A DNA stretch of 64,000 bases from Phoenix dactylifera (lineage: Eukaryota; Streptophyta; Magnoliopsida; Arecales; Arecaceae): NCBI RefSeq assembly GCF_009389715.1, contig NW_024067933.1, positions 1 through 64,000 of the forward strand. The letters are read 5' to 3'. A program made the translations under genes and the position numbers. Shown in pieces: positions 1 through 14,173 of the stretch. Numbering within the stretch: position 1 is the stretch's first letter; each line of letters opens with the position of its first letter. The notes below the pieces were generated by a model. The model ran no database searches and was not told the DNA's origin. It was given only the letters and a program-made list of their open reading frames with translations.

Positions 1-1087
1 TCTTCCAACTAACCCCCTCTGGATCATTAATAACTTATATAAAATCTAATGTAGCTTCTAATGGACGTGTTTTAATCAGTAGCAAGCAGTCTCTCCTACT
101 TGATCAACTGGAAGAAGACATATGCAAATTCAAATCAAATGATAGCCTCTGCGGTCTGGGAAATCCAATTCTTGGAATCTTACCCTAGCCCTTCTCTAGT
201 GCATTAATTTGGAAGGATAGTTTAGGTCAGAGTGCTAGACCAGCCATAAAAGAAATTTCTTCAATCAAGGACAACTTGGAAGGAACACATATGGCTTAAT
301 TTTTTTTCCAGAATATTATATTGAACTAACAGAGATCCTTTGCTCATACAAAGCACCAAAACTTTCTGGAAGTTTAAATACCACAAAAAAAAAATTTCTA
401 TAAGCACGTCATATTTTGGCAAATGGAAACCACCAGCACTTCATGGCTATTTTGAAAACAAGTGTTTCCAGAATAATGTTTCTAAGAGGAACCAATAGAA
501 ATCAAACCACCCCGTCCTAAATCAATACATCTGCGGCAACAAGATATATACTTGCATTAGAGAATCCAATCCAAAAGAGAGAATAAAGTAGTACAAACGT
601 ATGTAACCCAAGCTCAGCATGTCCTCTCTTCTTTGAATAATATATATATATATTATATATATATTTGCTTTGCTTTGACGGGTTCTTCATACAATCTCTT
701 CTTTGAATTGTTGGAAGCAATTAAAATATGTTGGTATAGGGGTCTACCAGGTATCATGTACACGCTATATTGAATCAAAGACTTCAATGAAATTAATTTT
801 AAAGTAGGCAGATGAGGAACTTGCAACAATTAGCTAAGATGACTTGACCTTATCTAAAATGACCTGGTGGTAGAATGCGGAGGAAAATATACATGAATCA
901 TAGTTACCACATCCACAGATGGCAGTCCCAAAATGCAAGACAGCATCAATAAATGTATATTGGAAATCTTGCATTTCTTTTTTTTTTGGAGAACTTTGTA
1001 CATAACCCCTTTCAAATGTCATAATTATGTCAACTCCACTCTCCTCCTGGATACCATTTGTATTAAAAAACTGAATATGAGAATTAG
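1..1087. other. non-coding flank of the Gypsy insertion
   Basis: No convincing gene is seen. The sequence is AT-rich with short homopolymers and a small AT repeat near 640-665. The last five bases (ATTAG, 1083-1087) are the target duplication of the LTR element that follows. This flank continues on the other side at 8532. Confidence 0.6.
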
Positions 1088-3349
1088 TGTAATACCTCGG
1101 AAAAAAAAAAGAAAAAAAAAAGAAAGAAAGAGGGTTGACGGGCCCGGCCCGAAAAGACCGGGCCCACCCCTCTTTTTACGATCGTGCCCTAGGCACGATT
1201 GTGGAAGAAGGGTGTTATAGAGGGGGTGGCGGCGTGAGCGGAGGCCGATCGTCGGGGAAGATCGATCGCCGGAGAAGGGAGGTTCCAAGATCCGGCCGGT
1301 GGTTGAGGAAGAAGCCTTCTCCCTTCAGCGAAAACCTCTCCCACAAATCGGGTGGGATTTCTCCACCGATTTCTCGCCGGGAAGGTCGCCGGAGCACCCC
1401 GTCGGACGGAGGTAAGCGTAGCTCCTTTCCTTGCGTTTCATTTGCTAGGTTTAGGGATGTGTTGGTGGAGATTTGGCCGGTGAGATCGTCGGAGAAGGAT
1501 CCGAGATAGGGTACCCCCTGTTTCGGCCCTTCCCTTCCAGATCTTGCCGCCGCCGGGCCGTCGGGTTGGCCGGGATTCATGGCGGGTGGGGTTGGTCGGG
1601 TTTATGAGGGGGTCAGAGAGGGCTTTCTGGGCTTGATTAGTGATCGGAAGTAGTGGATCTGAGGTCATCTTCCTCGTGATCCCATCCCCTTCCCTTCCTC
1701 TTGTCGGTTGGCCGCCGGCCGACGATGACGGTGAGACCTGAGCCACTAGGGCTGTCGTCGGATGAAGGCCGAGCCACCATCATGGTGGCCTTCCGTTGAT
1801 GATGGAGGAGGGGGGAATACATCGGGGTTCTTGGGAGAAGAAGAGGAAAGGACCTTCTTCTTCTCTCCCTCTCTTGGCCGGCCACCATCGCCGGCGACTG
1901 CAACGGTGGCGGCCGCGATGGTTCAGCCAGTGGTGGCCGAGGTGTGTCGGGTTGGGGAGGGAGAGGGCACAGCCACCATGGCTGCTGCCCTTGGACCAAA
2001 GTAAATAGAAGGAAGGAGATGTACTCCCAACCATGAAGAGAGAGGATTTTTTTCCCCTTCTTTTGGTCTCTTCACCGGGACCGACCATCGTTGCGGCGTG
2101 GCTGCGGCCACGGCTGGCGACGACATAGGCCGGTGGTACAAGGGTGGGGGTCGGGCCACCCCGATTAACCCTAGATCTGGAGGGATTGAGATGTTGGAGA
2201 CCTGGTGATGGACCCTATAGTATATGTGAATTATGGTTTAAAATATCTAATTATTAAATAATTTAGTTTGTGATTTATAATTGATGTTGTAGGGGAAGAG
2301 TCAGCGGTGTCAGGAGATTTTGATCAGGGGACTCGGCACCGCCAGCGCGTAGGTTGTGATTCGGATCCGTGTTTGAGTCAGTCTACAATTTCTTGTAAGA
2401 ATCCCTACATCTGAGCACCTCTATGCATATATTTGATTTATCGTTGGGTTTATTTTATAATTATGTTGTTATTTGTTTTATGAGCTGATATGACACATAT
2501 GAGATGTGCGTTGTGTTTATTATGAAAATATTGAAATAATTAAATTGGGAAGGATTAATATATTTTTGAGAATTTATGAAAATACGTGATGTGATTGAAA
2601 TGTGATTAAACATGTAAAGCTAGACATGTAAAATGGGTTGGACTAACCTTATCATAAAATAGCCTCTACGAGCTTATGCGTAAGATAGCTGCCACGAGCT
2701 GATGCGTGGAAAAATCTCTACGAGCTTATGCGTAGGATAGCCTCCACGGGCTTACACGTGGGATAGCTGCCACGAGCTTATGCGTGGGATTTGTGCAGTC
2801 TTGGACTGGGACATGATCTTGGTTAGTCCAAAGCCAGAAGTGAAAAGTCTGAAAACTTGGGAATCAGAATAATACGGGAATGGATCACATAATGTGAAAA
2901 AGGATTTATGTATATGAAATAGTTATATATATTTGTTGTTTGTTGAGCCTTTGAAATGATGAAATGACATTTATTTGATGGTTTGATTATTTTATTATGA
3001 TTACTGTGTGTAGCTGTTGGGATTCTTACTGGGCTGGAAAAGCTCATACTACACTTACATTTTTTTTTCAGAGGCACTGGATTCGTAGAATCTGTCGGGT
3101 GAGACAAAAAGTGAGCTCGATCTGGAGTCAGACTGCTAGATGATAGAAGTTAATTTATCTTTTGCTTATGGACATTTGAATTTATGTAATCATTCAGTAC
3201 ATTTTAGTTTGGTTTGGTTTAAATACATTAATTATGGATTTATTGAAATTTTTGTTTATCTTAGGCCTTGCATGATCTTTAGGGCACTGCTCTAGGGCTC
3301 ATGTGGCCGGTCACGTACCGGACCCGGCTGATGGGTTCGGAACGTGACA
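1088..3349 (+). repeat. 5' LTR of the Gypsy-type element
   Basis: It starts TGTAATACCTCGG and ends GAACGTGACA. It contains a GC-rich stretch (about 1135-2160) that yields many overlapping chance ORFs on both strands, followed by an AT-rich half. The 3' LTR at 6304-8531 repeats the same order with small indels, for example a missing 25-30 bp segment near the CCTAGGCACGATTG text. Confidence 0.88.
2648..2792 (+). repeat. short tandem repeat inside the LTR
   Basis: About five degenerate copies of a unit of roughly 26-30 bp with core ACGAGCTTATGCGTRGGATA. The same array is present in the 3' LTR at about 7846-7972, so it belongs to the LTR and is not a later change. Confidence 0.7.
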
Positions 3350-3353
3350 GATT

Positions 3354-3365
3354 TGGTATCAGAGC
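3354..3365 (+). promoter_or_regulatory. primer binding site (initiator tRNA-Met)
   Basis: TGGTATCAGAGC lies four bases after the 5' LTR end. This is the usual plant LTR-element site complementary to the 3' end of initiator tRNA-Met and sets the element orientation as plus. Confidence 0.85.
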
Positions 3366-4940
3366 TAAAGGTTAAGGTATCCTAAGGTTAGGTTCAGGTA
3401 AGTGTGAGTGGGGAATTATGATAGGAAAACTATCAGAGCCTTGATTTATAATCACTTGAGATTGTAACAGGAATGATATTGTAATCTAAGGTTTAAGACC
3501 ACTAGAGACTGTGGGCTTAGTGGCATTAGAGTTTGAGGTTTAAGATCACTGGGGATAGTGACAAAATCGGAATATGAGCATATATTTAAGATCACTAGGT
3601 ATTGTGACAGAAATATATCATAGCTTAAGGTTATGATCACTTGGAACATGACAATTAAATTCAGTGCTTAAGGTCTAAGATCACTGGGCATTGTGATAAA
3701 ATGTATGCATCGGGTTTGGTTTTCGATGAGTGTAGAAGGAAAGTATAATTGTCTTTGATCATGATAAGAGAAGTTTGACCTAAGATAAGTGTAGGAAGGT
3801 CAACAATGGCATATCGGTTATACGATGTTTAGATATTATTTAAATGATCTAAAAATTCAAACTTGATATGGGTTTTGATGTGATCATACTTTTGATTTTG
3901 CTGCTAATTATTAGAGTAGGATTTGTACGTTGATTTAGTATTGGAGTGAGCTAAGAAGATTTCATAATATTGAAAAGAATATTTTTCGAGGTTAAATCTG
4001 TATGTGGATTATATTTGGAATTGACATGTTTGAATATTGTAAATTTGCATATTTCTATTAGTGGATTAAATTCTTAAGGCCATATAGTATGCAAATTGGT
4101 GGAGTATTCTAATTATATGAATTTGTAAATTTGGATTGGGCTACTGAATTTTTCTTATAATTGTTGGAGACTATTGGATGTGTTAACTTGAACTCAAGTC
4201 TAGGTTTATGATCTAACCAGAAATCTTTGTCATTGTAAAATACAATATTGAGTAGAGATTTCGATTTTGAGATGCTTATGTGAGTTATTATGTGTAGCAT
4301 TGATCATAGACATTAAGAATTTTGGTGAAAAAGGGATTTGGAGGTTGATAGAGTTAATTCCTACTCATAGTGATATTGGCTCAACAATTCTAACCCATTG
4401 AATTTGAAGTAAATTCTGTTAGAAGGAAAATCAATGTAGATTTTCTAATTAAATTGCTAAGGGAATACAAGAATTACCCCCTTTAAATTAAACCTAGATA
4501 TTTTGGATTCTAAGAAGGTTGTGGAGATCACGTAGTGACCTTAAACTTGACTAAAGGATTGGGGGTTAGTTATGGTAAGTATACTCTATATAAATCGAGG
4601 ATAAAAAGATCTAGAGGTTTTGCTCTAGTTCTACTTGAAAATTTAAAATTTGGATTTTCTTAGTCTCGATGCAAAGTGATACTTTGGTCAGAAAACATTT
4701 TGTGACTTTAGAGAATTTAATGAGTTAGATCAGAGTGTGCAGCGGAAGTGTAGTGGTTTGAGTTATTTTGAAACCGATCAGAAAAAAATAATAATAATAA
4801 TAATAATACTACCTTGATTTGAAAGATATTATTATGGAAGACTTGAGTTAGTTTTCTAGTAGAGGGGAATGTCATTGATTCTTTGTCTACTGAAAGTAGT
4901 TATGGGCTCTCCTATTTTTTGATAATTTTAAGAAGAATTT

Positions 4941-6160
4941 TGGGGCATCTCAAATTTAGCGTTAACGGATTGATAGCTCTGTGATTAAGCTTGGGCCTGG
5001 AATGATTTAACATAGTTCTTCGACTCCTAGCTTTGACATTGTTAATATACCTATTTGAACAGGCTTGCGGTTTTCCTAGGATAAAGGTTGATCATTTAAT
5101 CATAGGCAAAGTTAAGAAAAGAAAAATGATTATAGAAAATTAAGAGCATTTGATACTAAAGATTTCTCCTATTTCTGTTAAGCCAATTATGATCTCTATG
5201 TAGAATCAAGAGAAATTAATTTCTTTGGGATATAATTATGGTATTTTAATCCAAGGATGGGAGTTTGGAATTCTTTTGAAGGAGATCAAAAGAACTTACT
5301 GCGTGTGGTAAATAGAAAGGATCAAGTTTTTGAGATGCTGATATTTTTGGGGCATCTCAAATTTAGCATTAACGGATTGATAGCTCTATGATTAAGCTTG
5401 GGCCTGGAATGATTTAACATAGTTCTTCGACTCCTAGCTTTGACATTGTTAATATACCTATTTGAACAGGCTTGCGGTTTTCCTAGGATAAAGGTTGATC
5501 ATTTAATCATAGGCAAAGTTAAGAAAAGAAAAATGATTATAGAAAATTAAGAGCATTTGATACTAAAGATTTCTCCTATTTCTGTTAAGCCAATTATGAT
5601 CTCTATGTAGAATCAAGAGAAATTAATTTCTTTGGGATATAATTATAGCATTTTAATCCAAGGATGGGAGTTTGGAATTCTTTTGAAGGAGATCAAAAGA
5701 ACTTACTGCGTGTGGTAAATAGAAAGGATCAAGTTTTTGAGATGCTGATATTTTTGGGGCATCTCAAATTTAGCGTTAACGGATTGATAGCTCTGTGATT
5801 AAGCTTGGGCCTGGAATGATTTAACATAGTTCTTCGACTCCTAGCTTTGACATTGTTAATATACCTATTTGAACAGGCTTGCGGTTTTCGTAGGATAAAG
5901 GTTGATTATTTAATCATAGGCAAGTTAAGAAAAGAAAAATGATTATAGAAAATTAAGAGCATTTGATACTAAAGATTTCTCCTATTTCTGTTAAGCCAAT
6001 TATGATCTCTATGAAGAATCAAGAGAAATTAATTTCTTTGGGATATAATTATGGCATTTTAATCCAAGGTTGGGAGTTTGGAATTCTTTTGAAGGAGATC
6101 AAAAGAACTTACTGCGTGTGGTAAATAGAAAGGATCAAGTTTTGAGATGCTGATATTTTT
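4941..6160 (+). repeat. 407-bp unit in three tandem copies
   Basis: The text TGGGGCATCTCAAATTTAGC starts at 4941, 5348 and 5755, exactly 407 bp apart each time. The copies are nearly identical, with only scattered differences such as gcattaac/gcgttaac, so the amplification is young relative to the LTR divergence. No reading frame runs through the unit. It lies near the 3' end of the interior. Confidence 0.9.
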
Positions 6161-6288
6161 GTATGTCAAAATCTTGTGAGTAGGTACTTCGAGAGGAAGA
6201 CTATTTGAGATCTCGGGGATGATATAATGGATGCATATTTTAAAAGTTTGAGGCTTCAAGTAAGTTAATTTCGAGGACGAAATTTTTT

Positions 6289-6303
6289 TTAAGGGGGAGA
6301 ATA
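6289..6303 (+). promoter_or_regulatory. polypurine tract of the Gypsy-type element
   Basis: The text AAGGGGGAGAATA directly abuts the 3' LTR start at 6304. It is the plus-strand priming site expected at this position. Confidence 0.8.
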
Positions 6304-8531
6304 TGTAATACCTCGAAAAAAAAAGAAAAAAAAAGAAAGAAAGAGGGTTGACGGGCCGGCCCGAAAAGACCGGGCCCATCCCTCTTTTTAAGAAGGGTGT
6401 TATAGAGGGGGTGGCGGCGTGAGCGGAGGCCGATCGTCGGGGGAGATCGATCGCTGGAGAAGGGAGGTTCCAAGATCCGGCCGGTGGTTGAGGAAGAAGC
6501 CTTCTCCCTTCAGCGAAGACCTCTCCCACAAATCGGGTAGGATTTCTCCACCGATTTCTCGCCGGGAAGGTCACCGGAGCACCCCGTCGGACGGAGGTAA
6601 GTGTAGCTCCTTTCCTTGCGTTTCATTTGCTAGGTTTAGGGTTATGTTGGTGGAGATTTGGCCGGTGAGATCGTTGGAGAAGGATTCGAGACAGGGTACG
6701 CCTATTTTGGCCCCTCTCTTCCAGATCTCGCCGCCGCCGGCCGTCGGGTTGGCCGGGATTCATGGCAGGTGGGGTTGGTCGGGTATGTGAGGGGGTCGGA
6801 GAGGGCTTTCTGGGCTTGATTGGTGATCGGGAGTAGTGGATCTAAGGTCATCTTCCTCGTGATCCCATCCCCTTCCCTTCCTCTCGTTGGTTGGCCGCCA
6901 GCCGGCGACGACGGTGAGACCTGAGCCACTGGGGCTGCCGTCGGATGAAGGCCGAGCCACCATCATGGTGGCCTTCCGTTGATGATGGAGGAGGGGGGGG
7001 GGAATACATCGGGTTCTTGGGAGAAGAAGAGGAAAGGACCTCTTCTTCTCTCCCTCTCTTGGCCGGCCACCATCGCCGGCGATTGCAACGGTGGCGGCCG
7101 GCGATGGTTCGGCCAGTGATGGCCGAGGTGTGTCGGGTTGGGGAGGGAGAGGAAACAACCACCATGGCTCCTGCCCTTGGACCAAAGTAAATAGAAGGAA
7201 GGAGATGTACTCCCAACCATGAAGAGAGAGAAATTTTTCCCTTCTTTTGGTCTCTTCACCGGGACTGACCATCGTTGCGGCGTGGCTGCGGCCATGGCTG
7301 GCGACGACATAGGCCGGTGGTACAAGGGTGGGGGTCGGGCCACCCCGATTGCCCCTGGATCTGGAGGGATTGAGATGTTGGGGACCTGGTGATGGACCCC
7401 ATAATATATGTGAATTATGATTTAAAATATCTAATTGTTAAATAATTTAGTTTGTGATTTATAATTGATATTGTAGGGAAAGAGTCAGCGGTGCCAGGAG
7501 ACTTTGATCAGGGGACTCGGCACCCCAGCGCGTAGGTTGTGATTCGGATCCGTGTTTGAGTCAGTCTACAATTTCTTGTAAGAATCCCTACATCTGAGCA
7601 CCTCTATGCATATATTTGATTTATCGTTGGGTTTATTTTATAATTATGTTGTTATTTGTTTTATGAGCTGATATGACACATACGAGATGTGCATTGTGTT
7701 TATTATGAAAATATTGAAATAATTAAATTAGGAAGGATTAATATATTTTTGAGAATTTATGAAAATATGTGATGTGATTGAAATGTGATTAAACATGTAA
7801 AGCTAGACATGTAAAATGGGTTGGACTAACCTTGTCATAAAATAGCCTCTACGAGCTTATGTGTAGGATAGCTGCCACGAGCTGATGCGTGGGAAAATCT
7901 CTACGAGCTTATGCGTAGGATAGCCTCCACGGGCTTACGCGTGGGATAGCTGCCACGAGCTTATGCGTAGGATTTGTGCAGTCTTGGACTGGGACATGAT
8001 CTTGGTTAGTCCAAAGCCAGAAGTGAAAAGTCTGAAAACTTGAGAATCAGAATAATACGGGAATGGATCATATAATGTGAAAAAGGATTTATGTATATGA
8101 AATGGTTATATATATTTGTTATTTGTTGCGCCTTTGAAATGATGAAATGACATTTATTTGATGCTTTGATTATTTTATTATTATTACTGTGTGTGGCTGT
8201 TGGGATTCTTACTGGGCTGGAAAAGCTCATACTACACTTACATTTTTTTTTCAGAGGCACTGGATTCGTAAAATCTGTCGGGTGAGATAAGAAGTGAGCT
8301 CGATCTGGAGTCAGACTGCTAGATAGATAGAAGTTAATTTATCTTTTGCTTATGGACATTTAAATTTATGTAATCATTCAGTACATTTTAGTTGGTTTGG
8401 TTTAAATACATTAATTATGAATTTATTGGAATTTTTGTTTATCTTAGGCCTTGCATGATCTTTAGGGCACTGTTCTAGGCTTATGCGGCCGGTCACGTAC
8501 CGGACCCGAGTGATGGGTTCGAGCCGTGACA
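6304..8531 (+). repeat. 3' LTR of the Gypsy-type element
   Basis: It matches the 5' LTR over its full length and ends GAGCCGTGACA, followed by the target duplication ATTAG at 8532-8536. Open frames at 6059-7343 on both strands fall in the GC-rich LTR body, change frame between the two LTR copies and are not genes. Confidence 0.88.
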
Positions 8532-8536
8532 ATTAG

Positions 8537-10500
<1,964 letters not shown>

Positions 10501-10629
10501 AGGGCTGTAAGTTTGCCTAGATCTGCCTGGAGTGGAACTAAACGAGAACTAAACAATGACTATTTGCAACAAGGTCCGCTGAACTGTCAGGTTCACCCTG
10601 TACCCACCAGTCCTAGTAGAAGACTGAGT

Positions 10630-10795
10630 CGGTTCATCTCTTTTTTTTAGAACTAGCTCCAAACTAGTTGGAACCAGTTCCGAACCGATAGGAACCAGCC
10701 GGAATCGGTCACAAACTGCTTGGACTTGGTATGAATCGGACAGTTCCGTGTGGAATAAGTGCGAACCGGACTAGTTCTGAACCGGCCCCCCTCCC
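10630..10795. repeat. GGAACC/GGTTC-rich subterminal region, probably of a hAT element
   Basis: Repeated variants of GAACCAGTTCCGAACCG and AACTAGTTGGAACCAG occur on both strands. Many plant hAT elements carry such short GGTTCC-type repeats near their ends, and a decayed hAT transposase lies 1 kb downstream. The exact element terminus and its 8-bp target duplication were not found. Confidence 0.45.
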
Positions 10796-11639
10796 CTCCC
10801 TCTTCCTTTTGTTATAAAAGGCTGACTGGGAAGGCCCGGGAAGTTTCTTAAGCCTACCCAACCTATCTGAATACTTCCCTTCCCCACGACAAAAAATATG
10901 TTGACTCAACATGATTGAAGGAAGATCCAACCCTAAAGAAGGTATGCTTCCTCTTCCCTAGCTCATTTTCTCTCTTTTTTTATATGCCAAAAAGTATCTT
11001 GAAATTTACAAAATAAGAGAAGATCATGCCAAAATTTTTGATTTTGGCTTGATTTTATGATATGTTGTAGATTTATAGATGATCTACACGATGACATAAA
11101 AAATTTTAATTTTTAGATTATATATAATTTTTAAAATTTAAAAATATAATTTTAGATTAAAAAATAAAATAAAATTTTAAGAAAAATATAAAATCAGAAA
11201 TGTATTTAGGAGCGTGCAAGCTACTCTTCAGCTAAATTTGGTGTCCATTTATTTAACTTTTGATACGATCATGTGCAAAGTATCTTAGGCCTAAATTTGA
11301 AAAAAATTGAGAAATAAGAATTCCTTGGTGCATGCCCATGGGCCTAGAAAAATATATATAGCATCCATTGTAAAGTTCTACATGGATCTGAGCTCAAATT
11401 AATTTTTTAAAGTAGTTATATTTAAAATTTTATTTTTTTTAATTTAAAAATAATTAAAAATATATAATTAATACCAAAAATTATGAAAAATTATAGTACA
11501 TGGTACATATTCCAGAAGTATTTTCTGAAATAGAAAACATATTTTTATGAACTTATGGTATATAAATATATTTTTTAATATAAAAATGATTAAATAAATA
11601 AATAAATAAATAATGTAAAATTAGTACTATGCAGTAGAT

Positions 11640-12382
11640 AAATCAGAGAAGGCTTTCACTCCAGATGACAATGAGGCACAAATTCAAGCTACCATTCAAG
11701 CAAGCTTGGATTATTAGTGGCTGCATGACTTAAGTGGCAAAGCATAAGGCTTGATTTGTGCCTTCATATTACGAATCGGGCTCCAGTTCTGCGAGTAGCA
11801 GGGCAGATCTAGAGTTCAGGAGGACCTCCTCAGTTAGAGAATCTATCAGCAGAGGCAGTGGTCATATTGCATCTATACGGAAGACTTTTGGTAGCAGAAA
11901 GAAGTCCTCTAGGGAGATTCCACCAAGAGCTACCATCCATGATTTACATCCACATGCCTTCCCCAATAAGGATTCAAATTAGCACAGGGTTGACACAATG
12001 CTAAACAAGAATATGCAGCAAGTTATGGGATTCTAGTTCTACTTCAGCTATATCCCAACAAATGTGGTAGACAATACGTACTATAGATTTGTCATTTTCT
12101 CCATGCAGGTTGCCGATCCCAATATAGATCTTTTAGAATGGAAGAATATCTACGATGAGCTTTTTGATAATAATAAGAAGCTAGAGAAGTGGATTGCTTC
12201 GTACGAGAGCAAATGACCTACACATGGACTGATGATGATGTATGACGGTCGAACTAGTCCTACTAGGTGGAGCTTATCAACTTGTTGACATATTGTGATA
12301 CGAAGATATTCTTCCATAAGTCAGTTGATACTTTCGATCAGGTGCACAACGCCATGTACATCCTCAGATTGATGGAGGAGAT
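11640..12382 (+). pseudogene. hAT transposase pseudogene, N-terminal and DUF659 part
   Basis: Short plus-strand frames together read as a plant hAT transposase. An acidic QIQATIQASL stretch comes first (near 11670-11720), then a Ser/Arg-rich linker (11758-11982), then a DUF659-like region at about 12100-12382 including PTHGLMMMYDG and SLINLLTYCDTKIFFHKSVD. In intact relatives this segment reads roughly as a SDGWTD motif followed by the LINFLV and SVDAS segments. Several stops and frame changes break it. It ends abruptly at 12382 where an LTR element has inserted, and it resumes at 16012. Confidence 0.75.
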
Positions 12383-13006
12383 TGATGGCGGACCACTACT
12401 AGGAGAAGAGAGGAAAAGAGGAAGAAGGGAAGGAGGAAGAAAAGGTTATAGAGACGCAAGAAGAAGAAAAGAGGAGGAGGAAGAAGAAGAAGAAATAGAA
12501 AGGAGGCTAGGATTTTTTTTTTATTCAATCATTCCATTCCTAATTCATGAGCGGGGTGGCCCTTATATAGGCTTTACATCATGAATTGACCAAGTCAAAC
12601 AATTAATAACTAACCAAACTTGGACCGTTCAATTAATTGACTAAGTCAATTAATTGACTACATATCAAATTAAATCTTACTAACATTAGACCATGAAACC
12701 AATTGATCACACCCAAAATTGGACCATATAATTAGGTCTTACATTGATCAATTGATCCAATCACTTGACTCAACAACCAAATCGACTCCAAAATAGTAGA
12801 AACACAACCAAATCGACTCAAACAAAAGCAACTAATAAGGCAATAAAAGAAACATGATGCAGACTCGAATGGACCCATTTTAGGGTCTGACTCAATCTGG
12901 TGGTTTAAGAGCATCTTCCAGCCACAATGATGCCAATTTCTGGTGCGAATGTGAGCGAGTGGCTCTGAAGGCACGATCATCGGAATAAAGGGCTCTGATG
13001 TCCCCA
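12383..13006 (-). repeat. 3' LTR (left copy) of the minus-strand element
   Basis: It matches 15355-16011, including the purine-rich block, the text TCATGAGCGGGGTGGC and the phrase GCGATCATCGGAATAA (in the left copy GCACGATCATCGG). Its inner end stops at about TCCCCA and runs straight into the PHT1 fragment, so the usual terminal bases are lost or changed here. Confidence 0.8.
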
Positions 13007-13098
13007 ATTTCTGTAGGCACAATAAAGGTGGTGTTGTTGGGATCAAAGGTGGCAAAGAAGAAGGTGAACGCATACATGACAATGAAGCTGATGTGGTG
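13007..13098 (-). pseudogene. captured fragment of a PHT1 phosphate transporter gene
   Basis: The minus strand encodes about 30 residues, including MYAFTFFFATFDP and NNTTFIVPTEI. In the PHT1 phosphate:H+ symporter family this is the conserved segment before the late transmembrane helices, usually MYxLTFFFANFGPN followed by TTFIVPAEIFPARLRS. Only this piece is present, with no start, stop or neighbouring exon. It directly abuts the LTR end and lies inside the LTR element, which suggests capture of a host transcript or gene piece. It is too short to be functional. Confidence 0.72.
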
Positions 13099-13189
13099 TG
13101 AACGAGATTGGGAAGGAGCGGTGGGTTTTGTGGTGTGAATGGGCTTGAGGAGGGGAGGCGGGTTCTATGGTGTGAACGGGGGTTGGGAA

Positions 13190-14173
13190 GGAGCTGCCTA
13201 CCGACCTGGAGTTTGCTAGCTCGGCGAGGAGTACGGGTTACCTAGTGCTGTGAGGTATGTGCGGAGACTGAGGAGACCATTGATTATGTTCTTTTACAGT
13301 GCCCTAGGGCGAGGAAGATACAGAGTAGATCACCGGCACCCTTTCCCCAGTCGGTGGAGTCGGTACAGGACCTGATCCATTTGTTGAGAGTTTTTATGTG
13401 GAGTCCCAAATTCTGGGAGAAGGAGATTTTTAGAGCATACTTGGCTTATCATATTTGGTTGGACAGGAATGCTGGCCTATTTAAGGATAGGAGGTCGTCT
13501 CCGAGGATGGTGATAGATAGAGCTACACTACAGGCGGGGAAAGTTACCGCAGCTACCGCGTTGTTCTCTACTGAGATGGCCAGAGATATCTGGGGCACTC
13601 TCTCTGCTGTCACAGCGCCTAGGTTCACCCTTGTTTCTTGGGTGTCCCCACTTCTTGGTCATCTCAAAGTAAACTTCGACAGTAGTACGTCGGTGACGGT
13701 GTATATGGGGGTGTTGGATTTGTGATCAGAGATTCTCTTGGCAGGTTGGTAGCAGCCGGAGGTCGGTGTACGCCTGGGCTCACTATTGTAGGGGCAGAGC
13801 TTCGGGCTGCATGGGAGGGGCTCTCATATGTGAGGAGGTTTCTCGGTACAGAGCGGGTGCATCTCGAAGGGGATTCTTCTGTGGTGATTGTCTGGATCCG
13901 AGGTATGGATAGGTATGGTGATGGCCATCCTCTCATCAGAGAGACCCACAGACTGGTTTAGGAGATTGGCGGTCTCCAGGCAGCACATGTATTTCGGAAG
14001 GCGAACCGGGCAGCAAACTGGATCGCCTCCTTCGTCGCCTGGCACTTCAGAGAGTTCTTCTGGACATCTAGAGGAGACATTTTCTATCCCTTGTACTCTT
14101 TATTTTCTGATGATTTGGCAGGATATACTCACGTTAGAGCTATATAAATTGCTGCTTTTATTAAAAAAAAAAA
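13190..14173 (+). mobile_element. 5'-truncated LINE tail (zinc-knuckle and RNase H part)
   Basis: Plus-strand frames resemble the C-terminal half of the LINE at 52462-55688. They carry a CEVC...ETIDYVLLQCPRA zinc-binding motif (about 13247-13318), the phrase AYLAYHIWLDRNAGLF, then an RNase H domain (VNFDSS, VIRDSLGRLVAAGG, GAELRAAWEGL, HLEGDSSVVIVWI). A single frame change occurs near 13680-13725 and further changes after 13960. The copy ends in a short A run at 14161-14173. No target duplication was recognised. Confidence 0.8.

Larger units (their letters stand above)
1088..8531 (+). mobile_element. non-autonomous Gypsy-type LTR retrotransposon (Del/Tekay-like)
   Basis: The element has two long direct LTRs (1088-3349 and 6304-8531), each starting TGTAATACC and ending GTGACA. 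The flanking 5-bp duplication ATTAG lies at 1083-1087 and 8532-8536. An initiator-tRNA-Met primer site follows the 5' LTR and a purine tract precedes the 3' LTR. The text CGAGGACGAAATTTT before the purine tract resembles Del/Tekay chromoviruses, so the lineage is inferred from termini only. The 2.95-kb interior has no gag or pol reading frame, so the element must have depended on proteins from a relative. The two LTRs are similar but carry many substitutions and small indels. Confidence 0.88.

Noticed and set aside
1135..2159. Several overlapping ORFs on both strands in the GC-rich LTR body, repeated at 6059-7343
   Set aside because: They lie in LTR sequence, differ in frame between the two LTR copies and show no domain.
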